Notes: generated from the letters alone by a model not told the origin. A stretch of 64,000 nucleotides of DNA from Haemonchus contortus (GCA_000469685.2 LS997562.1:1716326-1780325), one strand, 5' to 3'; numbered from the stretch's first letter, positions 11,178 through 23,869 are shown. Made by a program: numbers and translations.

Positions 11178-14100
11178 ATGTCAGTGCCCTTTATTAAACA
11201 ATTACCATCTTTTTCTTTCTACTTATTGATTTATAGGTTGATTTTTCGATTGAATTCCGATTAAAAAAATTTGTTTATTATCTGTATAACCAGGCAGCTG
11301 ATTTTTGTACTGTTGCTATTGTGGTGTTGTAACGCGGCTGCTCGCTATTCTGTCACATTTATTGTTCAACCGAAGGGACTCTCTTTAGATGCTTCGACCA
11401 CCGAATTCACTGTCGGGTATGCTCCATCGAGCAGCCGTATGGCTTGTGATGGCCTTCTTATGCAGTACCGTAATCCGATTTATGTAAGTCCTAGCTGATT
11501 CTTACGGTATTCACCGTTATCTTTTAGCTTTTAGACTTATGCTCGATATCAACAAACGGGTATACAATCACACTCCTGGGCCATGCCGAGTTGTTGATGG
11601 CATCAGTGAGTTGTCTAGAAAGATCAGTTTCCTTCCATCTAATGTCAGAGTGGTGTTTATGGATTACGCCATGCATGCGTTCTTTTGACAGGTTTTGGAA
11701 GGGATTGAGTGAATAGCCTGAAGTTTTCTCATGGATTCACATGAGTTGTTTGATTTTATATTGCTTTTTGCTCAAAATTTTTCATTTTTCCTCCCGTACG
11801 TTTTCCCAATTCTCCCGTACGTTTTCCCAATTCTCGAAATTTTTCATTTTTCTTTTCGTAAGTTTTCCCCAGCCGTAAATCTAGCTGAGAGGGAATGATT
11901 GAATCACATATCCTTAGGACCCTGTACTCAGGGGCTGCCTGTTGCCGGGACCTCCACAAACAATCGCTTCCTTCACATAAAAGTATAAAAAAATAAAGTA
12001 TTGGGGTGTCAACCGATCCCGTTCGGGGGAAGCGCCCACGCATTCGAGCTCCATTCAGAGTTGTGGTATCGAATTGATGCGTTCGTGACCTATACAATGA
12101 CTTGCGGTGGCCAATCGGTGGGGCAAGTCAGTACTTTTATCCTCCGAGGCGAGTCTGGTACCATTTGACCGACCTCGGAGGGATGAAAGGGTTGGTTACC
12201 CCAGGCAGATATCGATCCGTCATTCGAACCCGTGACCATGTGTGTGTGTGTGTGAAGTGCACCACTTTCCACTACACCACCTCCGCTTATTTTTTCACAT
12301 AAATTATGGTAATTCTGTTGCGAAGATAGTAACCTGTTTTTGTTTGTTCGAAAAATAATTGTTAGGAATCCCCTTCTTCAGGCGACGGTGCAGCTGGGCT
12401 CGAAATCATTTCCGAACTCGGTTTAGTTTTCATCTCAACTGGATTAGCCGGTGCATACGGTAACACGACGTCACGACCAGGTTTGGCTGTATTCCAGCTC
12501 CAAAAGGAAATGGCAAAACACGAAGTGAAACCAATTAAAATTGAAGGCGAGAGGTTCAACCAGGTGAGTGGATCGAAGCTGCTCATTTGTTAGGTGTTGA
12601 TCAAAGTTCAAGGTTGTATAGGTGGGATGTGTGCGAGTATTGCTGGTGGCTTTATAGCTGCTGAAAAGCAAAGAATCTTATTTTTTGGAAAAAAAGATAG
12701 TCGGCTCTCATGCGCGTTCAGCTTATTAGGGTGTAGGGCAAGTGCGCGTGCGGTCGCGTCGCGACTCTTATGAGTCCGGAACGAGCTGGATTATATTGAC
12801 AGCATTCTTTGAAACGTTAAAACTATAAATAAATTCAATTTGACTTGAACTAAATAAAGTTATTGATTTATTAAGACCGTTTCGCAACCGCACGTCAGCA
12901 GCTGCAGCCCTTTCCGATTGAGAAACTTCAAGAACATTCGGTTATGAACACTTTTTAGAATGAGTTTATACCTCTCGGATTGTCGTCTTACTACAGTAAA
13001 GGGCGGATCTCCTTGTACGTAGTAAACACCCATCCTAATCGGCAGTGCGTGGAGATCTTCACATATCACAAGGAGAAAAACCTCCTGTTTTATAGGAAAT
13101 CAGTCTGTGATCCGAGGTTCTCCAGGTAGACAACTTGCTGATTTTTCTGATTTTTCTATTGGAATTTAGAGTATTCCAGTATTTCTGATATCGTCGTGAT
13201 TGGAGCGGATCGATTCTTCGTCAGTAATCTGGCGTATATGTCAAGAGGTTATTTACAGACGGCGGAACTCATGATGCAGGTAACTATGCTGTTAGTACTG
13301 GTAGTCATGCATTGCAGTACCGATTGAACCTTTAAATGAAACGAAAAAAAATAAGTAAGAAGGTAAAAGATAAAGGTCTTAGGCGTTGATCAATCTTGTC
13401 TCGGTGCAGAATCGTACGGACCCCCCCCCCCCCGCTCCCGTACGAGTTAGGTTTTACGAGACCGATCTCAGTTGATCTATGGGGTATCGGTTTTGTTACC
13501 AGTCTCCCAGTCTGTACGTGGTGTGGTCGCGCCCCACATGGTAGCCCTCCCTTCTGCCCTATTATCGCAGGATTCTTATTTTTCATCAAATACAAACTTT
13601 GTATGGTGTGATCAGGTCTTTCCTGAGTAAGTCTTTAATGGATTGTTTTCAGAGTAGTTTTGGTGCGTTGTACTTTTTCGATGGACGAAATGTTTCATTA
13701 CAAGAATCCCAACTTTCGTCGCCATCAGCACTTGCCATTGATCGACGAAGGCAACTGATCTATGCGGGTTCGATGCTCAACGAAGTTGGTAACGGTCTTC
13801 ACCGGTCCACCATAGTGTTGTGACTCTGTACTGACTGCTTCTGGTTCAGAATATTCGTGTCTACAAATTGGAAAGAGACTTTTCGCTCACATTCCGAACG
13901 CAGATCTCGTTACTCTCGTCACCAGCTGGAATGCATGTGGACGAAGAGACCGGTAAGGAGTTTTTTGATAGCTATGGCTAAAAATCGGTAGAAAGTACCA
14001 GTTCATCGGTGTGGATTGATTAACTGGTTTGCTTATGAGTAATCGGAACCAATAAAGCTGTCATACATAGATAGGATAGCTCGTTTTGAGATCACACAAC

Positions 14101-15564
14101 GCCCATGCCCAAGCTGAGTAAGAAAGTGACGAGGAGTCCCGACCACAAAAGTGAGGGAAGGGTTGGTTCGGTGGCCAAGTTTTTATGGTCCTGGTTCAGC
14201 TTACATAGTTAATTGCAGTTAGCCTTGGGTCTGGTAAAGTCTTCACTGGCCCACCTCTCCATAGTTCTCCCTTCTTCATTTCCTCCCTCTACCCTATCTG
14301 TCCACTTCCCTTTCTCCCTCTTCTCCCTGTCTCTTCAATGGAACTGATCTTTGTTCCGATACCTCGGTATCATGAACTAGTCCGGTTCATGTTCGTGGTC
14401 GGCATCCATCCATCTCTAACGGTGAGCTGACCCTCCTTTCACAGTTCTTTTTTCACTCCCGGGAGTTAATTAATCCTATAACATCCGGAAAACCGAATAG
14501 GAGGAAACTGAAACCTAATCTCCACAGAATTACTGGGGATACCCAATCTTTTGTAATTGAAAAATGAAGTGACCGAACGTATGAGGCTCTGACTGATTCA
14601 AAGAAAGTACTTCATGCCACCAATCACCACCAGACCATTGATTTGTAAGCAATTCATTGCACAGTCCGTTACAGTACGCGAAAATCTACTCAAGACCTGT
14701 ATTTCAGGTGACATTTGGGTGGCTTTGCATCCGGTACTCTACCAGGCCTTTTTGGTCACACTCAGCCCTAACGACGAGAGAATTCGTAGTCCAAGTCAAG
14801 TGTTGCGGGTCAGAATGCAGGTGAGTCTAACCTTTTGATCTACATAGTACTTCCCCAGTTTTTCACATTGTTTTCTCATTGATTTTTGCCTAAAGTTTCA
14901 AAAAAAACCGTCTTCTTCAGGAAGATGGCGTAAGCTGGGTAATTACGGAGCCATATGCTAACGATGGCGCCACAATCTCAGCAAGCAACGCTGTGGTTGG
15001 TCGCCTTTCATTTTTACAGCGTTATTAATAGTCGGTTTCATTTAAAAATATGTTAAAAAAAGAAAGTCAGGAAATTACACTCATGAACTTCAAAGGATCA
15101 CTCGCATCGTCTCGCATTCCACCTCCGAGCACCAGCGTACCGCCGCGCGACCGCACGCGTCTGTTCTGTGGGTCACAAGATCCGGAATAGACCTGGACGG
15201 ACTTTACATTTTGTTCATGATTATTTAGCAACTATTGTAGCCGTGTGCTACTCCCCCATCACTGCAGAAGTTCCCACCCACAGGGAAAGATCCACCTGCG
15301 CATGGAGAGTTGACTCAAATACCCCTATGCTGTGGCATTTCAGCCCTACAATTCGACCATTCCTAGCTCGAATTTGAGAACTTTCATGAAGGCCTTAGAC
15401 CCTTATGAAGAAGCAATCTGGAGTCTTTGATGAAAGAACTCTGGAGTGGACAGATATCGGAAATCGGGCTTGGATTTCAGGTGTACGACAAGGAACATTT
15501 GGTTGTCGGCTCAATGTTCAGTCGACTGCTGCACTGCGACGTGTTGAATCCATCCATAACATAA
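11178..15564 (+). CDS. paraoxonase-like protein A (PON/MEC-6/POML family)
   Basis: Ten exons give a phase-consistent 361-residue protein: 11178-11236, 11535-11605, 12382-12563, 12959-13125, 13180-13279, 13653-13784, 13850-13952, 14708-14820, 14921-14995, 15481-15564. The N-terminus is a hydrophobic anchor followed by LDINKRVYNHTPGPCR, the nematode POML signature. The six-bladed propeller follows: LGLVFISTGL, ISLYVVNTHPN, ISDIVVIGADRFF, GDIWVALHP and a last strand ending HLVVGSMFSRLLHC. Cys37 and Cys353 match the PON1 disulfide. Most calcium ligands are lost: PON1 Glu53/Asp54 align to Ala/Gly, Asp169 to Leu177, Asn224 to Ser218, Asp269/Asn270 to Ala/Gly, and His115 to Leu110. I infer a non-catalytic, possibly chaperone-like membrane protein, as MEC-6/POML act on DEG/ENaC channels in C. 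elegans. Exon 1 is the least certain part. Gene B lies tail to tail 349 bp downstream. Confidence 0.85.
12007..12288 (-). mobile_element. tRNA-derived SINE inside intron 2 of paraoxonase-like gene A
   Basis: A reverse-oriented, nearly full-length copy. The head reversed is CCACTACACCACCTCCGC (~12270-12287) with B box ATTCGAACCCGTGACC (~12223). The body reversed is CAATGACTTGCGGTGGCCAATCGG, and the end is at CCGATCCCGTTCGGGGGAAGCGCCC. A (TG)n run lies between the A and B boxes. Confidence 0.8.
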
Positions 15565-15912
15565 TCATTTTTCCATACCATATCATTCATCCTCAGGGCT
15601 TTGTTCTGGGCCCAGCATAATCAAAAAAGTACTTCCTCATGATCTGTGATACTCGGTTTCGATCTCCCGTCACTTGAATTGTCGCCTTTCTAGTGCTATC
15701 GTTCGTTTTCTTTTACTTGATTTTTATGATAAATCGAGAAATGTAAACACAGCTTCGATTTTGTTCTTCAACTGTTTACTTGTTTGTTTACTATACATGT
15801 CGCAGGATGCGCAGGATTGCCATACGTTGGGTCAGTGGGTGACTTACCAATAGTTACAAAATGGCAAAATCCGTACAGTTCTATGTATTTATTCAAAAAA
15901 AAGTATATACAT

Positions 15913-18900
15913 TTAAACAGTTTCGGGCCTGATATAGCAGTGTACAAGTTCTCGGCAGACGGATCCGATGAGCAATTGATTTCCGAAAGGAGCAGCGACC
16001 GATGATGCAGATATAAGTCGTCCATCGTCAGCAAATGGCTCTGTGATTTCCCAAGATTTGAAATCTTTTGAAAAGACGATCCTCAGGACCTGAATAGAGA
16101 AATTCGCCTCTTCAATGGACAGGTCTTCCTTTACCTGTGCGATTTGAGATCCACGGGCGCGAGCGGCTGCGGCGCGTCTTCAACGTTTCACGTTTCTTGG
16201 GAAACACTCATCGACTTTTCTATCTGTTCTCCTTTTTTGGACCAGCCCTACCTCGTTTTAACGTGACGTGAAGTGGCACTGACCGCTACGCGACCGCGCG
16301 CGCCAGTGTCCAATATTTCGTACAAACCTGTGACGGTGCTATAGCACTGGTGTCATCAAAATCCGATAGGAATGAGAGTGCATCTTTCATAATAGGATGA
16401 GCACCCTACAAATTGAAATATGGCATTTGTTGGAAATCAGTAGTTAAATTCCATTTGGGACTCACAACCCAGACGGCTCCTGATTTATCAAGGCAAAAAT
16501 TGTCAGCGGACGTTAGTATCGGAACATCCACCACATGTAATAGCTTGTGATGATTCTGTAATAATATTTGCTCTAAGGTGATGGTCATTACTAGGCAGCC
16601 AATCAATAATCGATCGATCAATATTCGTACATCATCCAATTTGTAGACAGAAACGGTTTCGCTATTTATATGGGAGATGATGGCATGAGTGCGTTCTTTG
16701 TTGAAGATGATACCATTCGGAGAAACCGATTTTAATATCACGAAATTGCTAGTCTGAAAAAGGAAGCGTTGTGGAGTAGATATCGATTTTACGCGCGCGC
16801 GAAATTTCTTCGCGTGTAAACAGTAATCGATTACGCATCCAATCGACAATAGAGAAAAAAGAGCTCACGAATTCTCACCGTGCCGTCGTAATATACCGCA
16901 CTTCCACTTGGATAAAATAAAAGAATTTCTAGAAGATTGAAAAACTTTGATTGAGAATAGCCGTCGTTGGTAAGTATAAACGATTCCTCATTGATCGCTG
17001 CCAAATCATTCGGCCTTAAGAAAAAGGTTCAGAAAAAGTAAAAAACTTTCGAAATATTTAAGGTACCTGATAAATTTGTCATCTTTAATTGTTCGAACCA
17101 AATCCACTTGCAGGGGATTTTGACGATTCCAATCGAATACCATTACCGAATGTTTGAAATCATTCGTATGGGAGATCACGAATAGACGAGCTCCCTTTGC
17201 AGTGATGAAATGGGAAATGCCATGGGGATGGAAGTTCTCCTGAACGGATTATTTTTTCCTAAAAATTAAATCAATGGGCAGTTTATAGTAGTTTTTCCAG
17301 CGCATTTTCAGATGGCGGTGGGGTGAGGGCGAATGCGTAGTGGTACAGTACACCCAAAACATTTTACACCACCCCAAAAACCAGGGGAGGACGGTACATT
17401 CGTGCGATTCGAGCTGCGCGCGGCAAATTGCGCGGCAAAATTCAAAGCGATTATGACGACTTTAGCGCTTATTTTTGGGGCCCAGATCTGTAGTGGAGTA
17501 GATTAGCAGTATCAGTGGTCCTACTAATCCACTCTACTTCAAGTTTGTGCCACAATAATAGGAGCCAGAGTCGACCAAGTAGCTATGAATATCGCCGCGC
17601 AATTTGCCGCGCGCAGCTCGAAGCGCACGAATGTACACACACCCAAAACCAGGGGGCAGATGGCGATTTGACAAGCCCTACAAACGTTAGCTTCTTACTA
17701 CTTACCTGATCGTATTCTCCGTTAATTTTCAACGGGACAACCTTCCACGTGCCATTCTGACGGAAATCGTAAAGGAACAGCTGTCCTTTGACTTCCTGAA
17801 CGAGCTTTTACTTTTTTCTACCAAAAAATCTCATCAGATAGTTCTTCAACAAAGGTGGGCAGTAGTAAAACCAATGAATCATAAAGAAGTAAGTAGTACA
17901 AATAGTGATTGCGAGTCAAAAGTAGGTCTTCATTGACAATAATCAAGAACAATACTCGGCTGAATAAAATTTTCTGATCGAGCATAATCGTCGTTAATAA
18001 GTATAAACGGTTCTGCGTCGATGGCCGGATGATTTGGCTTTGAGAAAAATTACTAGTAGTTTAATATGAGCATCAAACTACTGTAAAATTTCACCTCCTT
18101 TCCCAGGTTGTATTGCAAATTCATCAGAAGCTCATCGAAGATTTCAAAGCTTGAAAAGGGTAAGTAAAGTTAACGAAAATGTTCAGAACATGCTCTGAGC
18201 TATAGTATAGCCATAGCTCGATCTGTAGCTTAGCCAGACTGAGTTTAACCTCAAAAGTAACTTGCGGTAAAGAATTTCTTACGGATGGATACAAAAATAC
18301 TGACTATGTCAAGACCCAGATAGATCAGTGAACCAAAGAGATGAGGTGGTCAAGGAAGTTTGGTCAATGCGGTCGGTCGGCCCGGCCTTGGCTTTTCTGG
18401 ATGAATCATCAATTTCCTTCCGTTCACGATTTTTATGTGATAGACTCAAAACGAAGGAAATAGGTGAGATGTCCACTTGTTTATTTATATATTTATCTGT
18501 TTGATTATTTAGTCATTGATTGTCTTCTATATGTACATGGAACAGGAAAGAAGCATTATTGGTTATCTACGTTTGCACGGAATGGAATAGGAATTTATTC
18601 ATGCGTTTATTTACTTATTTACCCCTTCTAAATCCTTATAAACTAGATAGTGAATTTGTTTATTTGTTCTCTACTTGTCTGTTTACATAAAATAGGAGGA
18701 TGGTCTGTTCAATTATTTATGTTTACTGTTTACTGCATCTGAAAACTATGCACGAGCACACATCTAACGTACCAGTTTCTATCTATTAGATTGGAAGATA
18801 AGACAACACTTTAGGCGGTCGTTGGATTTTATATTTAAAATTTTATTAATATTTACTTTGCAATTTCGTAATATTAGGTTGAGTCATAAGTCCTCGGACA

Positions 18901-21900
18901 ATGTGATAGTGATGACTTCTAGCGATCATAACTCTTGAAAGAGGTGACGAAAATGAACGTGCGAGGCATTGTTAGATAGAGTATGGAAAGCTCTTCCAAA
19001 CGCATACTGCAAAAGGCATCTAACTGTTTCCTTTCCAGCAACTGTGCCTCATGATTTCAAGCCGTCGCAACTCCACATCCGCAACACCATCATATTAATT
19101 TTTTTATCTGGCCATGTACCCGCGGCAATCGATAGAGGTATGAAGGACGTCCACAAGCAGGAGGAGTACAACTTCAAAGTTGCATCAGAAGTTCACATCG
19201 GGCGACTATTCCGTCGAAAATGAAGACCGTCAATGAAGTTGGATTTGAAGGTGCTGCGGAGCCAGGTGGAAGCCGATCCGTATCAAACTACTCGTGAACT
19301 GGCAGCCACCCTTGAGGAGTCAGTCCACAGTTCTTCGTGATTTGAAGTCAATCGACAGGGTGCGAAAGCTCGGTCCATAGCTGCCTCATGCTTTGAAGCA
19401 GTATGACAAAGATCGCCGCGACAACGTGGCACTTTCTCTCCTCACGCTCAAGAGCACCACACGTGGCTCGAGTACCTAGTCACCAGGGGTGCGAAGCCGA
19501 ACCTCTACTCTAACGTTCACAGGCGTTTTCAACGGATTGACAAAGGGGCGCATGCAGAAGACTCCCCCAAACCCAACGTACACGCCAAGGAGGTTATGCT
19601 CTGATTCTGGTGGAGCGCTCTCCGTGTCGAATAATGGGAGCTGCTAGACGGAGGATGCACAGTGACCGCACACGTCTACATTACGCAACTGAGGAATTTG
19701 AAGGCGAATCCCGAAGCTACACGTCCATAGCAGCACAAAGTTCACTTTCAGCACGACAACGCTCGCCCTCACATTGCAAGAACGACCAAAACTGAACTGA
19801 CGAATTTCGGCAGGACAAGTTTACAACACCAACAATGTTCCTCAGTCTTGGATCCCTCGGATTACCACCCCTTTCCCCATCTTCAACGTCATATGGATGG
19901 TCAGGACTTTCAAACCCGCGACACATCAAAATGGCACTGATGCAGTTCTCCAAGGGCCAGCTCCCAGCGTTCTAAAGCAAGGGCATCTACGATTTGCCCA
20001 AGCATTGGCAGAAGACCATCGATGCCAATGGGGTATATTTCAAATGATTCGCTATTGTCGTTTAAAAATTGTAAGATAAATATTATCATTGCCAATTTGT
20101 CCGAGGACTTATCACTCAACCTAATATTTATATTTCAGTAGTTTTACCTTTTAAAAGGGTTTGGTTTTATCACTGAAGGAACATGTTCAAAGTAATGCAG
20201 GACTTATCTTCCATCCTTATATTCACCTCTATATTAGTTCCATTCCTTTGGGAGAAATTTTTTTACTTCCCCTTCCCATTCCATTCATTTTAATTTTTTT
20301 TGTGTCTTACAATTAACTTCATATCTTTGACACTTGGGGCGTTTGTGTTTATATTTTAGATCTAGTAAATAGATGAATAAACTTGTCAATGACTATTTGA
20401 TTCGATGAACTAGCCTTTTTACGTGGTTGTAGGTAAACGATACCGGAAGTGATTATGGCGATGCCTTCTTCTTCCAGTACGGCGATATCTTCGGCCCCAT
20501 ACTCTGAGATAATCGATTACAGCGATAATCGGGAACGATACGGCTGGTTTACAGTTGGTTTTCCTTTCTGAACTTACGGACTCCTTCGATTTTTCTGCAT
20601 GCTCCTGGTCGATGATTATAAACCCGTTTATTGATGTCCAATGCCAGCCTGAAAATCATGATTTTCAGACAGCTCTAGGTCAAAAAAGATAGGACTGGGT
20701 GCAAAATTCACTTGGATCGGATATTTTTGTCCCAACACTCGGCTCCTTCGAGCGACTGGTCATTCTCTGATTGTGGCTGACACTGACAGGTCATCACCGT
20801 CAGATTTTTTTTCTTTTTTCCCGTCTTCCTTCCTATTTTATTCAATTCTGATTTTTCTGTCTGTTTTTGGATTCTGAATGTACTACTTCTAAAAAAACCT
20901 AAGGTCACCCCCCCCCGCACATATCCCCATCCATGTCCCACTCCCCTGCAGCCACTCTCAAATTCAGCCTTACTGGAATGGGTCCCGAGAGAGAGTCTCT
21001 TGAGTGAAAGGAAGCCCCTGATGAGGAATTGGGATGAAAACAAGGCTATCCATCGTGGAAATTATTATTAAGGTTTATTGCTGTTTTTACTAGAAGTATT
21101 ATTATTATTATGCTCTAGGAAATGCAGAATTGCAGAAAATATTCAAAGCTAGACTCTTCCAGAAATTTAGAATGGTAGTCACAGGCGGCGGGGTCGAAAT
21201 CTGGGTGAAGGGGGCTATCATACAATGTTGGCCTTCAGAATATTCCATTACCCGGGAGATTTCCTTATTCCCACTTAGGTTCTCAGGGCTCCATCCCTAC
21301 CAGTTCCCTGGGCTCCTTCCAATTTATTCACAAAGCGACCGTTGCCTCCCTGTTCGATCGCACGACATTTGTGTAATAAACGATGCGGTCTTGATAAGGA
21401 AGAAGACGCCGGGTCACATAACATCAATTGTGATGGGAAAAAATGTTGATCGCCTGCTGTACAGCCATAAATCATGCGCTTCTGTAAATAGAAGTCATTT
21501 TCTCACGGCAAAATAGCGTAGTGGCTGAAAGCGCCGCTGCTCATTTGCCCTAGCTGCGGGACTGGATCCCCGTCGGACAATTCTCCTCTATAAAGCTTCT
21601 AGAATTTCATGAGTTCCGACTTTATAGTTGCATAAGTCCCTTCTCAGGTTCATTCCAATGCTTCAACGATTTTGGTCGGAGGTTGACGCGTGGCGTAACC
21701 CGATGCGGTTCAGTAGTTCCATTTTTCCTCACTTCCCTTTGGGTTTATGTGTAATGTGGAGGATTGGGTTAGGAAGAGGAAAAACTGGGTACGGTGTAGT
21801 AAGTTGAGGCTGATTGACAGAAAATCCTACGGTTTACAACATTGCAAACAATTTTTTAGTACTATGCACTTATCGATTCAGCCGTGGTTTTGATTGAATG

Positions 21901-22749
21901 ACGAGCAGCCCAGTTGGAGTAATTCGAGAAACCCGTAAACCTCAAACTTAACAACTGGAAATCAATTGAAACCTGATCCTTGTAATGCTGCAGAGAGCCT
22001 CTGATAACGACAGGACCACCATTGGGACGATAATCGGCTCTGGGTTCCAGGGATCGACAGGGGGAAAGCGGAAAACGGAGATGGGCGAACTTGAAGTACT
22101 GAGGATGCAGTTTTTGGCGTTCATGAAACCCGTCTAAGGGATACGCCTCGCATTCGACTTCCACTCAGAATCGTAGTGCTACTTTTAAGCGTATGTGACC
22201 TATACAATTAATTTCGGTGCTCAGCCGGCGTACAAGTCACTGCTTTCATCCTCCCAGACTAATCTGTTACCAGTTAATCGCCCCTGGAGTGGTGGAAAAT
22301 CTGGTTGACCTGAGCGAGTATCGATTCAAGACTTGATCCCTTGACCTTATGTGTGTGGTAGAGCGCCACCTGCCACTACACCACCTCCGCTTATGGATAA
22401 ACATAGATTCAACTGATTTTGATTTGATGCTCATAAACATCAAGGTCTAGGCGCTTTTCTACCTTCTTGGCGGGTTCTTACAGATGGAATAGGGTAGGGC
22501 CCGCATTCCGGTTAAGACGATCATGGTTCATCCCAATTTCAATGCCGAATAGGAGCCTATTCGGATTCCGATTTTGTAGAGTTGTACTCTAAGCAGCACA
22601 AGCCAAAGATAGAATGAGATTCCAGCTCATCTCTTCAAAGAAAATCTGTAAAACATATTTTTAAAATTGGTCTTTGAAACTTACATTATGTTGAAGACAT
22701 AACCGGCAATAGCGATGAGAATCGTCGTGAAGACGATCGTTCGGAACAT
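15913..22749 (-). CDS. paraoxonase-like protein B (PON/POML family), calcium site intact
   Basis: Ten exons on the minus strand give 355 residues, the length of human PON1: 22749-22685, 20648-20578, 20503-20439, 17795-17706, 17239-17067, 17014-16879, 16753-16631, 16555-16466, 16405-16328, 16089-15913. Exon 1 is a membrane anchor; exon 2 (71 nt, same phases as exon 2 of gene A) carries LDINKRVYNHRPGACR. Expected PON1 ligands are all present: Glu50/Asp51 (AED), Asn171/Asp172 (TND), Asn213 (PNG) and Asp259/Asn260 (ADN). His103 (HPHGIS) and His121 match the PON1 catalytic dyad; Cys39 and Cys348 match the disulfide. It is therefore likely an active calcium-dependent lactonase/arylesterase-type enzyme anchored in the membrane; substrate unknown. 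The 20439 donor (ATC|GTTTAC) was chosen because it keeps the phase. The introns hold a mariner, a MITE, a SINE and paralogous exon relics. Confidence 0.85.
17394..17636. mobile_element. fold-back MITE, copy 1 (in an intron of paraoxonase-like gene B)
   Basis: Nearly symmetrical arms begin GTACATTCGTGCG and contain GAGCTGCGCGCGGCAAATTGCGCGGC. The second arm is the reverse complement (CGCCGCGCAATTTGCCGCGCGCAGCTC, ~17592-17620). The interior has a second nested inverted repeat (CAGTGGTCCTACTAATCCACTCTAC region). A short word AAAACCAGGGG occurs on both sides of the element. A related copy is at 54294-54531. There is no coding capacity, so a non-autonomous DNA element is inferred. Confidence 0.75.
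17930..18149 (-). pseudogene. relic exons of a third paraoxonase-like copy
   Basis: Minus 18037-17930 reads PNHPAIDAEPFILINDDYAR and so on to a stop. It is a diverged duplicate of exon 6 of gene B (PNDLAAINEESFILTNDGY). Minus 18149-18095 reads FEIFDELLMNLQYNLGKE and resembles the PON strand that follows the first calcium ligands. Both sit inside the intron of gene B between exons 3 and 4, in an order that does not fit gene B itself. The 18037-17930 exon has an in-frame stop where gene B continues. I infer a decayed local duplicate; the second piece could instead be an alternative exon of B. Confidence 0.55.
18874..20124 (+). mobile_element. mariner transposon, full length but inactive
   Basis: 1251 bp bounded by inverted repeats (left TTAGGTTGAGTCATAAGTCC, continuing TCGGACAA; right is the same reversed) and by TA on both sides (18872-18873, 20125-20126). 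The transposase reads in the plus direction but is broken by frameshifts and stops. Recognisable pieces are KQYDKDRRDNVALSLL, FQHDNARPHIARTTKTEL and DYHPFPHLQ, the last two marking the second and third acids of the DD34D triad. It is inserted in an intron of paraoxonase-like gene B. Both TIRs are still near-identical, so the insertion is not very old. Confidence 0.92.
21505..21590 (+). repeat. tRNA-like sequence (second SINE-like type)
   Basis: GCGTAGTGGCTGAAAGCGCC followed ~35 bases later by GGGACTGGATCCCCG resembles an A box and B box of a Leu/Ser-type tRNA. I cannot close a full cloverleaf, so this is more likely a tRNA-derived repeat than a functional tRNA gene. Confidence 0.3.
22105..22392 (-). 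mobile_element. tRNA-derived SINE inside intron 1 of paraoxonase-like gene B
   Basis: Reverse copy. The head is seen as CCACTACACCACCTCCGC at 22373-22390. The body is reversed (CTTTCATCCTCCCAGACTAATCTG), and the end is near ACCCGTCTAAGGGATACGCC. The B box is degraded (ATTCAAGACTTGATCC). Confidence 0.75.
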
Positions 22750-23869
22750 CTGGAATTCATGAAACTTTTAGAAGAGTTGTTTGAACCCAAACGGACGGAT
22801 GAGCTTTGAAACCACGAGAAAACGACCACATGGGCTCCCAGAGAAGAGATGAATGGACATCATCAAGAAAAAACCACGACCGAATGAGCTTCAGATAGGA
22901 AACAAAGGCGACATCCAAGCAAAAACAGCCCACCCTGCAATGAACACCATGGAAAAGGCGTCGAAAAAAGTCAAATCGAGAATTTTTCGGGGGGAAATGC
23001 TGCTTGGGGGGTGGGGCGGGGTGGGGACTGGGTTGGAAAAGCTGCTGGGAGAAAATTTGGGTAACTAGTAAGAAAGGAACTTTGATAAATAGTGACTGAC
23101 AGTAGGTGGAGTTGGAATGTCGATGAATAGAGAACAGCCATGCCAAGAGAACTGGTCGCAGCAACTTGCTAGGCGGAGCATTTTTTCGACCCAACAATTG
23201 TTATCATTTACTAGCCGGCTCCCCTGTTTACGGTCGTATAAAAAGGTGACAAAAGGTCAGAGTCATCATCCTCACGGAAATATCCTATCCCGACCACATA
23301 AATTGTTTCCGAGGACTCCAACATATGCTAACCAATGGTTCTGCCTACCATCGCTGGCTATTTGGGACTGGAAATACAGGAATAATCCATATGGGAGATT
23401 CCATCCGTCGGGAGTGGAGGAGGAGGAGGGTGTTAGTGATCAGACAGAATATAAAGTTTCAATGACCCAAGTTTTCTTATGCGTGTTTATAGTGCATATT
23501 ATTCTCAATGTTCTCCTCGTTCCCACTTTTTCACTCCACCACTTCTTTTCATGATTGTAAGAGGAGGGATCATGCAGCAGGTGCATTTTCTAGGCTCTTC
23601 GTTCCCCTCTGAAGCTTTCAGCTGACCCTCCATCCATTGGTGGCAGATTTAAGGGAGAGGACGAAACTGCCGTCGAAAATTGGGGGCTACGGTGAAAGAG
23701 TGGCATGAAATCAAGAACACCCGTTGGATATCGGTAGTCTTCAATGCAAAAAAAAAATGAGTAGGTGAAATGTCACAAGCAATAGACCAATAGAATCGTT
23801 ACATCAAAGAATACAAGGTAGTGGTAAATCAATAGAAACCTGTAATAATATGGTATGCTTATCCTTTTG
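22750..23869. other. upstream of paraoxonase-like gene B, no gene recognised
   Basis: Open frames on both strands (minus 22757-23197, plus 23117-23554) overlap each other and have no family signal. The sequence just before the gene B start (GAATTCCAG|ATG) would suit a trans-splice acceptor, so the promoter of B presumably lies in this interval. Confidence 0.35.

Noticed and set aside
11294..11484. Open segment with signal-like LIFVLLLLWCCNAAA and a strong GTAAGT donor, inside intron 1 of gene A
   Set aside because: Its phase cannot join to the next exon of gene A. The alternative first exon 11178-11236 joins in phase. It could still be an alternative exon.
22757..23554. Two ~145-codon frames on opposite strands
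   Set aside because: They overlap each other upstream of gene B and neither shows family motifs; best read as promoter/intergenic.
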